DNA of 64,000 nt from 70-18 sp041691815 (GTDB lineage Bacteria > Pseudomonadota > Alphaproteobacteria > Acetobacterales > Acetobacteraceae): assembly GCA_041691815.1 (NCBI GenBank), contig JBEPTZ010000007.1:1-64000 (forward strand), written 5' to 3'. The stretch's first letter is position 1. Each line of letters begins with the position of its first letter. Shown piece by piece: positions 17,145 through 25,058 of this stretch. The position numbers and the translations under genes are program-made. A model generated the notes under the pieces. The model was not told where the DNA came from, made no database searches, and saw only the letters and a list, made by a program, of their open reading frames with translations.

Positions 17145-17987
17145 ATGACCAACCCAGCCCCCGCCGCGCATCTGGCCCTGCTCCCCGCCCGCGGGGTGAT
17201 CGAAGTGGCCGGCGAGGACCGCGTCGCCTTCCTGCAGGGGCTGGTCTCCAACGATGTGGCGCTGGCGGCCCCGGGCGTCGCCATCTGGGCCGCGTTGCTG
17301 ACCCCGCAGGGCAAATGGCTGGCAGATTTCTTCATCCTGGCCGATGGCGCCCGCCTGCTGCTGGACTGCCAGCGCGATCAAGCGCCGATGCTGGCGCAGA
17401 AACTCAGCCGCTTCCGCCTGCGCGCCAAGGTCATCGTGGCCGATGCCTCGGCGGCCTGGCAGGTCCACGCCGCCTGGGGCGCGCCGCCCTCGTTGCCAGA
17501 TGACGCGGTGGCGGCACCCGACCCGCGCCTGCCCGACGCCGGCTGGCGCATCCTGGCCCCGACGCCGCTACCGGTCAGCGATGATTTCGCCGCCTGGGAC
17601 CGCCACCGCCTTGGCCTGGGCCTGCCGGATGGCACCCGCGATATGGAAGCCGACAAATCGGTGCTGCTGGAGGCCGGGTTCGACGAGTTGCACGGCGTCT
17701 CGTGGACCAAGGGCTGCTATCTAGGGCAGGAACTCACCGCCCGCACCAAGTATCGCGGCCTGATCAAGCGCCGGCTGGTGCCGGTCGCCATCGCGGGACC
17801 GCTGCCGCCGCCCGGCACACCGCTGCTGCGCGACGGCGTCGAGGTCGGCACCATGCGCTCGGGCGTCGACGGCATTGGGCTGGCGCAAATCCGCCGCAAC
17901 GCGCTCGACGCTACCCTCAGTTGCGCCGACGCCACCCTCACCCCGTGCATCCCGGCCTGGATGGCACTGCCGGAGACCACCGCATGA
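17145..17987 (+). CDS. ygfZ: YgfZ/GcvT-like folate-binding protein
   Basis: A 280-residue aminomethyltransferase-fold protein of the YgfZ/IBA57 group, which supports assembly or repair of certain iron-sulfur enzymes using tetrahydrofolate. The diagnostic KGCYLGQE motif is in WTKGCYLGQELTARTKYRG, and the N-terminal block HLALLPARGVIEVAGEDR leads into FLQGLVSNDV. The start at 17145 is the first ATG giving the family N-terminus. Its stop overlaps the next gene by four bases (ATGA). It is divergent from pyrC. Confidence 0.88.
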   Translation: MTNPAPAAHLALLPARGVIEVAGEDRVAFLQGLVSNDVALAAPGVAIWAALLTPQGKWLADFFILADGARLLLDCQRDQAPMLAQKLSRFRLRAKVIVADASAAWQVHAAWGAPPSLPDDAVAAPDPRLPDAGWRILAPTPLPVSDDFAAWDRHRLGLGLPDGTRDMEADKSVLLEAGFDELHGVSWTKGCYLGQELTARTKYRGLIKRRLVPVAIAGPLPPPGTPLLRDGVEVGTMRSGVDGIGLAQIRRNALDATLSCADATLTPCIPAWMALPETTA

Positions 17988-18577
17988 GCGACGGCCCGAC
18001 GCCGACCCAGGCGCTCGACTGGGAGTCGCGCTACCAGGCCGAAACCGCCCGCTGGGAGCAGGGCTTCGTCAATCCGGCGCTGGCGGCCTTCCTGGCCGAC
18101 GGCACGCTGTCCCCCGGCCGCATCCTGGTGCCCGGCGCCGGCCGCAGTCCGGAGCCACTGGTATTGGCCCAGGCGGGGTTCGAGGTGATCACATTGGACA
18201 TCTCCCCCAGCGCCGTGGCGGCGCAGCAGAAACTGCTGGCAGGCACCAGCGGCCGCGCCCTGCTGGCCGACCTGTTCAGCTGGCAGCCGGACCGGCCGCT
18301 CGACGCGATCTACGACCAGGCCTGCCTCTGCGCCCTGCCACAGGCGCTGCTGCCCGCCTACGCGGCGCGGCTGGCCGAATGGCTGCGGTCCGGCGGCGTG
18401 CTGGTCGAGCTGTTCCTGCAGACCGACAGCGACACCGGCCCGCCATTCCACTGCGACATCAGCCGCATGCGCACGCTGTTCCCCGACACGCTGTGGGCCT
18501 GGCCGGCGATGCGCCTGCCGCCGGCTCCCCGCCCCGCCGGCCGCAGCGAACTGCCGACCGCATTGCGGCGGCTCTGA
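17984..18577 (+). CDS. Thiopurine methyltransferase-family SAM methyltransferase
   Basis: A 197-residue class I methyltransferase of the TPMT family. The N-terminal W-x-x-R-Y-Q region (ALDWESRYQAETARWEQGF) is family-typical. The SAM motif I is GRILVPGAGRSPEPLVLAQAG, written in parts as RILVPGAGRS and LVLAQAGFEVITLDIS. The physiological substrate is unknown; in bacteria the family includes tellurite, selenium and thiol methylation. It is coupled by ATGA overlap to ygfZ and followed 13 bases later by the LysE-type exporter. Confidence 0.82.
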   Translation: MSDGPTPTQALDWESRYQAETARWEQGFVNPALAAFLADGTLSPGRILVPGAGRSPEPLVLAQAGFEVITLDISPSAVAAQQKLLAGTSGRALLADLFSWQPDRPLDAIYDQACLCALPQALLPAYAARLAEWLRSGGVLVELFLQTDSDTGPPFHCDISRMRTLFPDTLWAWPAMRLPPAPRPAGRSELPTALRRL

Positions 18578-18590
18578 GCAAGCAGCGGCG

Positions 18591-19208
18591 ATGATCGATC
18601 CCGGCCTCTATCTCGCCTTCCTCGCCGCCACCGCGCTGCTGATGGCGATACCGGGGCCGAACGTGGCGCTGATCGTCGCGCACAGCGTCACCCACGGCAC
18701 CAAATTCGGCCTGCTGACGGTGGCCGGCACCAGTGCGGCGATGGTGGTGCAGCTTGCCGTGGTGTGGCTCGGCATGGCGCAACTGCTGGGCGCGCTGGCC
18801 GGGGTGTTCGACTGGGTGCGCTGGCTCGGCGTGGCCTATCTGCTGTGGCTCGGGGTGCGGCACTGGCGGGCACCGGTGGTGGACCTGACCCAGGTGCCGC
18901 CACAGCCCCGCTCGGCGCCGGCGATCTTCTGGCGCGGCGTGCTGGTGAGCCTCACCAACCCCAAGACCCTGCTGTTCTACGGCGCCTTCTTCCCGCAATT
19001 CGTAACCCCCGGAGCCGCCTCGGTCGGCGCGCAAGTGCTGGTTCTGGCCGTGAGTTTTCTGCTGGTGGCACTGCTGCTGGACGGCGCCTGGGCGCTGCTG
19101 GCCGGCCGCGCCCGCGGTCTGCTGGCGGCGCATGGCCGGTTGCGCAACCGGGTTTCCGGCGGGCTGCTGGTGGGTGCAGGGGTCGGACTGGCGTTGGCGC
19201 GACGGTAG
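18591..19208 (+). CDS. LysE/RhtB-family exporter
   Basis: A 205-residue inner-membrane protein with about six hydrophobic segments. The family signature begins MAIPGPNVALIVAHSVTHG, and the central SLTNPKTLLFYGAFFPQFV is classic for amino-acid efflux carriers of the RhtB group. The exported substrate cannot be read from sequence. It closes the ygfZ-methyltransferase-exporter run and is followed by a paired-palindrome terminator. Confidence 0.88.
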   Translation: MIDPGLYLAFLAATALLMAIPGPNVALIVAHSVTHGTKFGLLTVAGTSAAMVVQLAVVWLGMAQLLGALAGVFDWVRWLGVAYLLWLGVRHWRAPVVDLTQVPPQPRSAPAIFWRGVLVSLTNPKTLLFYGAFFPQFVTPGAASVGAQVLVLAVSFLLVALLLDGAWALLAGRARGLLAAHGRLRNRVSGGLLVGAGVGLALARR

Positions 19209-19226
19209 TTCGGTAAAGGCAAGGTC

Positions 19227-19347
19227 TTCTTTTTGTGAACAAAAAGAAACAAAAAAACTTTTCATCCATTGGAGTGTACGGAGTCTCCGCGACTCCGCCG
19301 TTGCAAGGCGGATAAGAGTTTTTTGGTTCTTTTTTGCAAAAAAGAAC
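19227..19347. terminator. Paired-palindrome terminator element, copy 1
   Basis: Outer AT-rich palindromes occupy 19227-19248 and 19326-19347. Inside, TCCGCC/GGCGGA (19294-19312) forms a GC-rich hairpin, with a T-run flanking the core on either strand. It separates two convergent genes, the LysE-type exporter and RidA, and could stop transcription from both. Confidence 0.7.
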
Positions 19348-19354
19348 TGCTTCC

Positions 19355-19705
19355 TTACGGCAGCGCCGCCGTCGCGGTGATTTCCAGCCGCCAGGCCTTC
19401 TCATGCAACTGCGCCTGCACGGTGGCGCGGGCGGGCAGGTGGGCGGGGTCGATCCAGGCGTCCCAGGCGCGGTTCATCGCGGCGAAATCGGCGAGGTCAG
19501 CGATAAAGATCTGCACCATCAGCAGGTGCCGCTTGTCGGTGCCGGCCTCGGCCAGCAGGGCGTCGATCTGGCGCAGGATGTCGGCGGTCTGGCCGAAGGC
19601 GTCCTGGCTGGCGTCGTCGGCGACCTGGCCGGCCAGGTAGACGGTGTTGCCGTGCACGGTGGCGCCGCACAGGCGGGCTTCGGGTTGCAGGCGGCGGATG
19701 GTCAT
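19355..19705 (-). CDS. RidA-family (YjgF/YER057c/UK114) protein
   Basis: A 116-residue RidA-like protein; the family deaminates reactive enamine/imine intermediates or has divergent roles. Family features are VYLAGQVADD, the ILRQIDALLAEAGTDKRHLL helix and the final RLEITATAALP strand. The canonical arginine would lie in the LPARATVQAQL segment and R is present there. Its start overlaps the hydrolase stop by four bases, so the pair is probably co-translated. Confidence 0.87.
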   Translation of the reverse strand: MTIRRLQPEARLCGATVHGNTVYLAGQVADDASQDAFGQTADILRQIDALLAEAGTDKRHLLMVQIFIADLADFAAMNRAWDAWIDPAHLPARATVQAQLHEKAWRLEITATAALP

Positions 19706-20418
19706 TGCGCGAGTTCCATTAACAGTTTGGCGGTTTCCATCGGCGCGGTGATCATCGCGTCGTGGCCGGTTGCCAGTTCGCGGTAGTTCCAGCGGGTCTG
19801 CTCCCGCGCCCAGGCCCGGCAGGCGGCGAGGCTGGCGTAGGCGGGGCGGGTGCAGGCGATATAGGTGCAGGGCAGGCCGTTGCCGACCGGGTTGGCCAGC
19901 CGCACCGGAGTGTGGAAGGTGGCGAACGGGTGCGGGGTCAGCAGGTGGTTGACCCGGTCTGCCATCTTGCCGGGGGGCACGCCGAAACTCTCGGCAGGCG
20001 GCGGCGGCAGGAACAGGCCATCATGCTGGGCCGCCAGTGCCCGCCGCTCGGCGACCAGTTCGGGCAGCGAGGTGTCGAAGGCGGACTGGCCGTTCTGCAC
20101 GATGCGGCTGTCCAGATAGATCAACTGACGGATGCGGGCGGGAACGCGGTCCGCCGCGGCGCTGATGGCAATGCCGCCGAAGCTGTGGCCGACCAGCACG
20201 GCGTCGGAGATTTCCCCGTAGCGGAGATGTTCGACCAGATCGGCAATGAAGGTCTCGATGGTGATCAAGGGGCTGAGCAGATGGCGGCGCTCGCCGAGCC
20301 CGGTCTGGGTGGGGGTGGTGACGCGGTGGCCGCTCAGGCGCAACGCGTGCGCCACCTCCCGCCAGCACCAGGCGCCATGAAAGGCGCCGTGCAACAGGAC
20401 GAAATTTCGTGATGCCAT
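19702..20418 (-). CDS. Alpha/beta hydrolase
   Basis: A 238-residue alpha/beta-hydrolase of the esterase / hydroxynitrile-lyase-like group. The oxyanion region is FVLLHGAFHGAWCWREVA. The nucleophile elbow is VLVGHSFGG with the serine. The C-terminal histidine is in ATGHDAMITAP. The start is set at MASRNFVLL, with GGAGGG seven bases upstream. The substrate is unknown. It is upstream of, and overlaps, the RidA gene. Confidence 0.85.
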   Translation of the reverse strand: MASRNFVLLHGAFHGAWCWREVAHALRLSGHRVTTPTQTGLGERRHLLSPLITIETFIADLVEHLRYGEISDAVLVGHSFGGIAISAAADRVPARIRQLIYLDSRIVQNGQSAFDTSLPELVAERRALAAQHDGLFLPPPPAESFGVPPGKMADRVNHLLTPHPFATFHTPVRLANPVGNGLPCTYIACTRPAYASLAACRAWAREQTRWNYRELATGHDAMITAPMETAKLLMELAQ

Positions 20419-20494
20419 GGTGCCCTCCGCTGGTACGGCCGAATTCTGCGTGCGGGGTGACCAGGAGGCAAGAGGGTCGCGCTCGCGGCGGACG

Positions 20495-21520
20495 CTATCC
20501 CGCGGCCTGCGCCGCCCCGTCCAGGCCGAATTCGCGGGCCAACAGGGTGTAGCTCCGGCGGCGGGCTTCGGGATCGTGGGTGGCGGTGAGGATGGCGACT
20601 TCCTCGACCTCCAGTTCGGCGGCCAGATGGCGCAGCTTGGCGGCGACGACGTCCGGGGTGCCGTGGATGGCGCGGGCGCGGATGGCCTCCATCCGGGCGC
20701 GGTCGGAATCGCTGTAGGTCTCGGCCGCCACTTCGGCCGGCGAGGGTAGGGCTGCGAAGATGCCACGGTCGCGCCACAGCTTGGCCAGCACGCGGCTGGA
20801 GACCAGATGCTCGGCTTCGGCCTGGGTCTCGGCGGCGACCGCCCAGACGCAGACCGCGCCATGCGGTTTCGGGTGGCGCTCGCTGGGGCGGTAGCCGTCG
20901 CGATAGAGCGCCAGCGCCTGGGCGCAGCCGGCGCCGTCGGTGATGAAATGGGCGAAGCAGTACGGCAGGCCGAAATGGGCTGCGACCTGGGCGCCGTAGT
21001 CGGAACTGCCGAGAATCCAGACCTCCGGATTATGCGGGCCGCGCGGCTGGGCGGTGATGCTGCGGAACGGGTGGCGCTCGACCAGCGGTTCGCCGGACAG
21101 CCACGCCAGCAGGTCACGGATATCGGCCGGGAAACGGTCGGCGGCGGTGGCGGCGTTGGGGTTCAGCGCGTGGGCGGTCAGGCCGTCCGAGCCGGGGGCG
21201 CGGCCGAGGCCGAGATCGATGCGGTCCGGCGCGATGGCGTCCAGCACGCGGAACTGCTCGGCGACCTTCAGCGCGGAATAATGCGGCAGCATGACGCCGG
21301 CGCTGCCGACACGGATGCGGCTGGTGGTCGCGGCGATGGCGGCGATCAGGATTTCCGGCGCCGAACCGGCGATCGAGGCGGAGTTGTGGTGCTCGGCGAC
21401 CCAGTAGCGGTGGTAGCCCAGCGCCTCGGCATGGCGGGCCAGCGCCAGGCTCTCGCGGATCGAGGCGTCCGGCGAGCGGCCGGAGATGACGGTGGACTGG
21501 TCGAGCACGGACAGGCGCAT
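20495..21520 (-). CDS. LLM-class flavin-dependent oxidoreductase
   Basis: A 341-residue luciferase-like monooxygenase (TIM barrel, FMN or F420 dependent). The N-terminus LSVLDQSTVISG, the block ALGYHRYWVAEHHN and SAGVMLPHYSALKVAEQFRV fit the MsnO8-type subgroup. The residues do not tell FMN from F420, although cofD, an F420-pathway gene, lies 32 kb away. It precedes the hydrolase-RidA pair on the same strand with a 76-base gap. Confidence 0.87.
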   Translation of the reverse strand: MRLSVLDQSTVISGRSPDASIRESLALARHAEALGYHRYWVAEHHNSASIAGSAPEILIAAIAATTSRIRVGSAGVMLPHYSALKVAEQFRVLDAIAPDRIDLGLGRAPGSDGLTAHALNPNAATAADRFPADIRDLLAWLSGEPLVERHPFRSITAQPRGPHNPEVWILGSSDYGAQVAAHFGLPYCFAHFITDGAGCAQALALYRDGYRPSERHPKPHGAVCVWAVAAETQAEAEHLVSSRVLAKLWRDRGIFAALPSPAEVAAETYSDSDRARMEAIRARAIHGTPDVVAAKLRHLAAELEVEEVAILTATHDPEARRRSYTLLAREFGLDGAAQAAG

Positions 21521-21691
21521 GGCGGTCTCCTCGAAATCCGCTCAGGGGGGCGCTGGGCGGGTTGGGGGCAGGCGAAGGAAGCAGATTCACATGGAGATGG
21601 GGTGGCGGGGAGAAGCAAGAAAGGAATGGTTATGTGGCATACCTATCATGCGTCATACCTTTCTTCTCCCGGCCTCCGTGTGGGTTTTGTC

Positions 21692-22975
21692 TCAGAAGCT
21701 CACATGGCCGAAGATGGCGTGCAGGATGGCGTAGAGCAGGCCGCCGACCAGGAAGCCGACCAGGGTGCCGTTGATGCGGACATATTGCAGGTCGGGCCCG
21801 ATGCGCAGTTCCAGTCGGTCGGTGATGGTGCGGGCGTCCCAGCCGGCGACGGTGGCAGCGATGAAATCGGCCAGCTGAGTCTGCGCGGAGGGCAGCAGAC
21901 CGCCGAGCGCGCCCTGGGCGGCGGATTGCAGGCGGGCATGGGCGGCGGGGTCGCTCTGCAGCAGCAGGCCGAGATTGGCCAGCGAGTCCTGTAAAAAGGC
22001 GACGGTGCGGCCGTTGGGGCGGGCGGCGTCGGCCTCCATCGCCAGGCGGACCCGCGACCAGACATCCCAGAACCAGACCCGCACCGTCTCGTGGCCGAGC
22101 ACCTGGCCGACGGCGCGGCCCATTTCGGCGGCGCGGGCCGGGTCGCGCTCCATGGCGGAAATCTCGCGGGCCATCCACTCATCGAATGCGGCGCGCAGTT
22201 CGCTGCCATTGGCCTCGGTCTTTTCCAGCTCGGCATTGATCACCGCCAGCGCCCGGCGGGCGACGGTGGCGCCAAGCGCCCAGCCGACCAGCCGGCCGCC
22301 CTGCTCGCGCACCCGCTCCTCGATGGCGCGTTGCAGGGCGTCCTCGCGGCTGGCCAGCAGGCCCTTCAACTGGCCCAGCACGTAGCCAAACACTTCCTGG
22401 TGGCGACCGCCGGCCATCAACTGGCGCAACGCGCGGGCCACCACGCGGCCGGCTTCCGGGCCGCCGAGCATGCGCGGCAGCAGGCGGGTGAGCAGGCGGC
22501 GGGCGCGGCCGTCCTCCACCGTGGCAAGGATGCGGGGCAACAGGGCGGCGAGCGTCTCGGCGGCGGGGCGGGCGGTGGCGGGGTCGGCGAGGTACCGGGC
22601 GAGGATGCCGGCGAGGTCCAGCTTGGCCATCGCGCGGGACAGGTCCTCGGCGGTGAACACGTGGTTGGCGACGAAGCGGCCCAGCGCGCGGCCAAGCCGG
22701 GCCTTCTGCGCCGGGATGATCGCGGTGTGCGGGATCGGCAGGCCGAGCGGGTGGCGGAACAGCGCGGTGATGGCGAACCAGTCGGCGATGCCGCCGACCA
22801 CGCCGGCCTTGGCGGCGGCCTGCAGCACCTCGGTCCAGACGCCGGGCGTCATCCAGAAGGTGGCAACCGTGAGCACAGCCATCATCAGCAGCAGGCCGGT
22901 GGCGAAGGCGCGATGGCGGGCCAGGTTGCGGCGGGCGTCGCGGTCGGGGTCGGGGGGGCGCGCGAGTGACGTCAT
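21692..22975 (-). CDS. DUF445 family membrane-associated protein
   Basis: A 427-residue protein of the DUF445 (YjiN-like) family, function unknown. An N-terminal hydrophobic segment lies near residues 24-44 (AFATGLLLMMAVLTVATFWM). A conserved block AAAKAGVVGGIADWFAITALF follows, here given as GVVGGIADWFAITALFRHPL, then IPHTAIIPAQKARLGRALG. A C-terminal hydrophobic hairpin (LVGFLVGGLLYAIL) ends the protein. The start is MTSLARPP at 22975. It is divergent from the zinc operon, and the Zur-like palindrome lies 51 bases upstream of its start. Confidence 0.85.
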   Translation of the reverse strand: MTSLARPPDPDRDARRNLARHRAFATGLLLMMAVLTVATFWMTPGVWTEVLQAAAKAGVVGGIADWFAITALFRHPLGLPIPHTAIIPAQKARLGRALGRFVANHVFTAEDLSRAMAKLDLAGILARYLADPATARPAAETLAALLPRILATVEDGRARRLLTRLLPRMLGGPEAGRVVARALRQLMAGGRHQEVFGYVLGQLKGLLASREDALQRAIEERVREQGGRLVGWALGATVARRALAVINAELEKTEANGSELRAAFDEWMAREISAMERDPARAAEMGRAVGQVLGHETVRVWFWDVWSRVRLAMEADAARPNGRTVAFLQDSLANLGLLLQSDPAAHARLQSAAQGALGGLLPSAQTQLADFIAATVAGWDARTITDRLELRIGPDLQYVRINGTLVGFLVGGLLYAILHAIFGHVSF

Positions 22976-23025
22976 TGCATGGCAGGCTATCACGCGGTTC
23001 GGCTTTACCGGCAAGGGGGGGTGAC

Positions 23026-23038
23026 GTTATAGTATAAC
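23026..23038. promoter_or_regulatory. Zur-box-like palindrome
   Basis: GTTATAGTATAAC is a perfect 6-1-6 palindrome matching the alphaproteobacterial Zur operator core. It contains a possible -10 (TATAGT, 23028-23033) with TTACCG 17 bases upstream as a weak -35. It stands immediately before the znu operon, which supports zinc-responsive repression. Confidence 0.8.
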
Positions 23039-23039
23039 A

Positions 23040-23141
23040 ATGCATGATCCATTGTCGTTGGGTTCTGGGCTGGGCAACCGGATGGCGCTGGCGGCGGCGC
23101 TGGTCGGGCTGATCTGGCTCGGGGTGTGGTGGGCGCTGTGA
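23040..23141 (+). CDS. Small hydrophobic leader ORF of the zinc operon
   Basis: A 33-residue peptide starting MHDPLSLG and ending in one predicted membrane segment (LAAALVGLIWLGVWWAL). The ATG lies two bases after the Zur box, so a transcript made from the overlapping -10 would start at about this ATG and be leaderless. A second ATG at 23082 would give 19 residues. Its TGA overlaps the znuC GTG as GTGA, which implies translational coupling. It may be a coupling leader, a small subunit or chance; the overlap and position argue against chance. Confidence 0.55.
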   Translation: MHDPLSLGSGLGNRMALAAALVGLIWLGVWWAL

Positions 23142-23899
23142 CGCCTCCTCCGTTGGTTCTGACCGACCTAACCTGCCTGCACCAGCGGCGGCCGGCGGTG
23201 CATCACCTGTCCGGCAGTTTCGCGCCGGGCAGCCTGACCGCGGTGGTAGGGCCGAACGGCGCCGGCAAATCGACGCTGCTGCGGGCGATCGCCGGGCTGC
23301 ATGACGGGATCGAGGGGCGGATCGATCGCGGTGGGCTGCGGGCGGCGGATATCGCGCTGCTGCCGCAGCTTGGGGGGTTGGATCGGAGTTTCCCGATCGC
23401 CTGCGCCGACGTGGTGGCCAGCGGCGCGCTGGCGCGTCTGGGGGCGTTCCGCCGGCTGCCGGCGGCGACCGGGGCGCGGGTGGACGACGCGCTGGCGGCA
23501 GTCGGGATGGCCGGGTTCGGGCGGCGGCTGATCGGCAGCCTGTCGGCCGGGCAGTTCCAGCGAGTGCTGTTCGCGCGGCTGATGCTGCAGGACGCGCCGG
23601 TGCTGCTGCTGGACGAGCCGACCGCTTCGGTGGACGCACGGACGGCGGCCGATCTGCTGCGGATCATCGAAGGTTGGCATCGCGAGGGGCGGACGGTGGT
23701 GGCGGTGCTGCACGACCTCGACCTGGTGAGCCGGGCGTTTCCGGACACGCTGCTGCTGGCGCGCGACCTGGTGGCCTGGGGGCCTACCGCGCGCGCCTTC
23801 ACCCCGGAGACCCGGCTGCGGGCGCGGCTGGTGGCCGAGGCCTGGGCGGAGCAGCCGGAACTCTGCGCCCGGGAAACCCAGATCGGGGCGGCGGCGTGA
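23138..23899 (+). CDS. znuC: Zinc ABC transporter ATP-binding protein
   Basis: A 253-residue ABC ATPase of the metal-uptake branch. Walker A is GPNGAGKSTLLR, the signature is SLSAGQFQRVLFARL, Walker B is VLLLDEPTAS, and the switch histidine is in VVAVLHDLDLV. It starts at GTG 23138, overlapping the stop of the leader ORF. Zinc rather than manganese is inferred from the Zur-like box. It is followed by the permease after a palindromic insert. No periplasmic ZnuA is encoded nearby. Confidence 0.85.
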   Translation: MTPPPLVLTDLTCLHQRRPAVHHLSGSFAPGSLTAVVGPNGAGKSTLLRAIAGLHDGIEGRIDRGGLRAADIALLPQLGGLDRSFPIACADVVASGALARLGAFRRLPAATGARVDDALAAVGMAGFGRRLIGSLSAGQFQRVLFARLMLQDAPVLLLDEPTASVDARTAADLLRIIEGWHREGRTVVAVLHDLDLVSRAFPDTLLLARDLVAWGPTARAFTPETRLRARLVAEAWAEQPELCARETQIGAAA

Positions 23900-23946
23900 T
23901 GAGGCCGAACCTCAAGGCGCTGGTGAGGCCGGCCAGCAAGGCAGAA

Positions 23947-24029
23947 TCACAAAGAGACGTAGAGGCGGAGAGCAGCAAGGCACCGGGGTGCGGGTCGGCA
24001 CATCTCTTCGCCTCTACGTCTCTTTGTGA
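23947..24029. repeat. Long inverted repeat between znuC and znuB
   Basis: Arms 23947-23967 and 24009-24029 are perfectly complementary over 21 bases (core CACAAAGAGACGTAGAGGC) around a 41-base loop, and weaker pairing extends outward on both sides. Its base composition differs from the flanking genes, and it reaches to within 20 bases of the znuB start. It looks like a small mobile palindrome or a processing hairpin. Confidence 0.8.
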
Positions 24030-24047
24030 CTCTTCGCTGGCTTGCCG

Positions 24048-24911
24048 ATGATCCACACGCTGCTGTTCGAGCCGTTCGGCATGGCGTTCATGCGCCGGGC
24101 GCTGGCGGGCTGCGTGGCGCTGTCGCTGGCCGGGCCGCCGTTGGGGGTGCTGCTGGTGCTGCGACGGATGAGCCTGACCAGCGACGTGCTGCAGCATGGG
24201 ATTCTGCCGGGGATTGCGCTGGGGGCGCTGTTCGGCGGGCTGTCGCTGTGGGCGATGGGGCTGGGCGGGTTTCTCGCCGGGCTGGCGGTGGCGCTGCTGG
24301 CCGGCTGGCTGGCGCGGGCGACCGATGGGCGGGAGGATGCACAGTTCGCCGGGGTGTATCTGATCGCGCTGGCCGCCGGGGTGGCGATCGTCTCGGTAAC
24401 GCGCGGGATTGACCTCGCGCATCTGCTGTTCGGCAGCGTGCTGGCGGTGGATGATACCGCGCTGCTGCTGATGGCCGGCGTGGCCAGCGTGGCGCTGCTG
24501 GGGCTGGCGGCGATCTGGCGACCGCTGGTGCTGGAGAGTTTCGACGCCGGGTTCATGCGGGCGATCGGCGGGCGTGGCGGCGCGTGGCACCTGGCGTTCA
24601 TGGCGCTGGTGGTGCTGTGCGTGGTGGGCGGGTTCGCCGCACTCGGCACGCTGATGTCGATCGGCCTGATGATGCTGCCGGCGGTGGCGGCGCGGCACTG
24701 GGCGGCGGAACTGGCCGGGCAGGTCTATGTCTCGGTGGGGCTGGCGCTGCTGGCCTCGGTGGGCGGGCTGCTGCTGTCGTATCACGGCAATATCCCGGCG
24801 GGGCCGGCGATCGTGCTGACGGCCGGTGGGCTATGGGTGGCGAGCCTGCTGGCAGGGCGGTGGCATAGCCTGGCGGCGTCGGTGCTGCGGCGGGGGCATT
24901 ATCAGGGGTAG
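24048..24911 (+). CDS. znuB: Zinc ABC transporter permease
   Basis: A 287-residue inner-membrane permease of the ABC-3 (ZnuB/TroC) family with about eight hydrophobic segments. Family blocks are LVLRRMSLTSDVLQHGILPG and GGFAALGTLMSIGLMMLPA. The start at ATG 24048 is used; no strong Shine-Dalgarno is visible because the long inverted repeat occupies the upstream bases. With ZnuC it should form the membrane core of a zinc importer; the binding protein must be encoded elsewhere. Confidence 0.87.
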   Translation: MIHTLLFEPFGMAFMRRALAGCVALSLAGPPLGVLLVLRRMSLTSDVLQHGILPGIALGALFGGLSLWAMGLGGFLAGLAVALLAGWLARATDGREDAQFAGVYLIALAAGVAIVSVTRGIDLAHLLFGSVLAVDDTALLLMAGVASVALLGLAAIWRPLVLESFDAGFMRAIGGRGGAWHLAFMALVVLCVVGGFAALGTLMSIGLMMLPAVAARHWAAELAGQVYVSVGLALLASVGGLLLSYHGNIPAGPAIVLTAGGLWVASLLAGRWHSLAASVLRRGHYQG

Positions 24912-24913
24912 GC

Positions 24914-25047
24914 CTTGTTTTTGTGAACAAAAACAAGCTTTTTCATCCGCCTTGCAACGGCAGTGAGGTGGAAACACCGGCGCTTCCACCCCACTGCCGT
25001 TGCAAGGCGGATAGAAAGTTTTTTGGTTCTTTTTTGCAAAAAAGAAC
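24914..25047. terminator. Paired-palindrome terminator element, copy 2
   Basis: The outer palindromes are 24914-24937 and 25026-25047. The core is a very strong hairpin with 21-base perfect arms (24945-24965 and 24992-25012), followed by AGAAAGTTTTTT. The left palindrome differs from copy 1 by a G-for-C change matched on the other arm. It separates znuB from the convergent binding-protein gene. Confidence 0.75.
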
Positions 25048-25058
25048 TTCTTGCTTGC

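Noticed and set aside
21692..23014. A longer start for the DUF445 protein at 23014
   Set aside because: The extra residues would read toward the Zur-box region, and the MTSLARPP start gives the normal family N-terminus.
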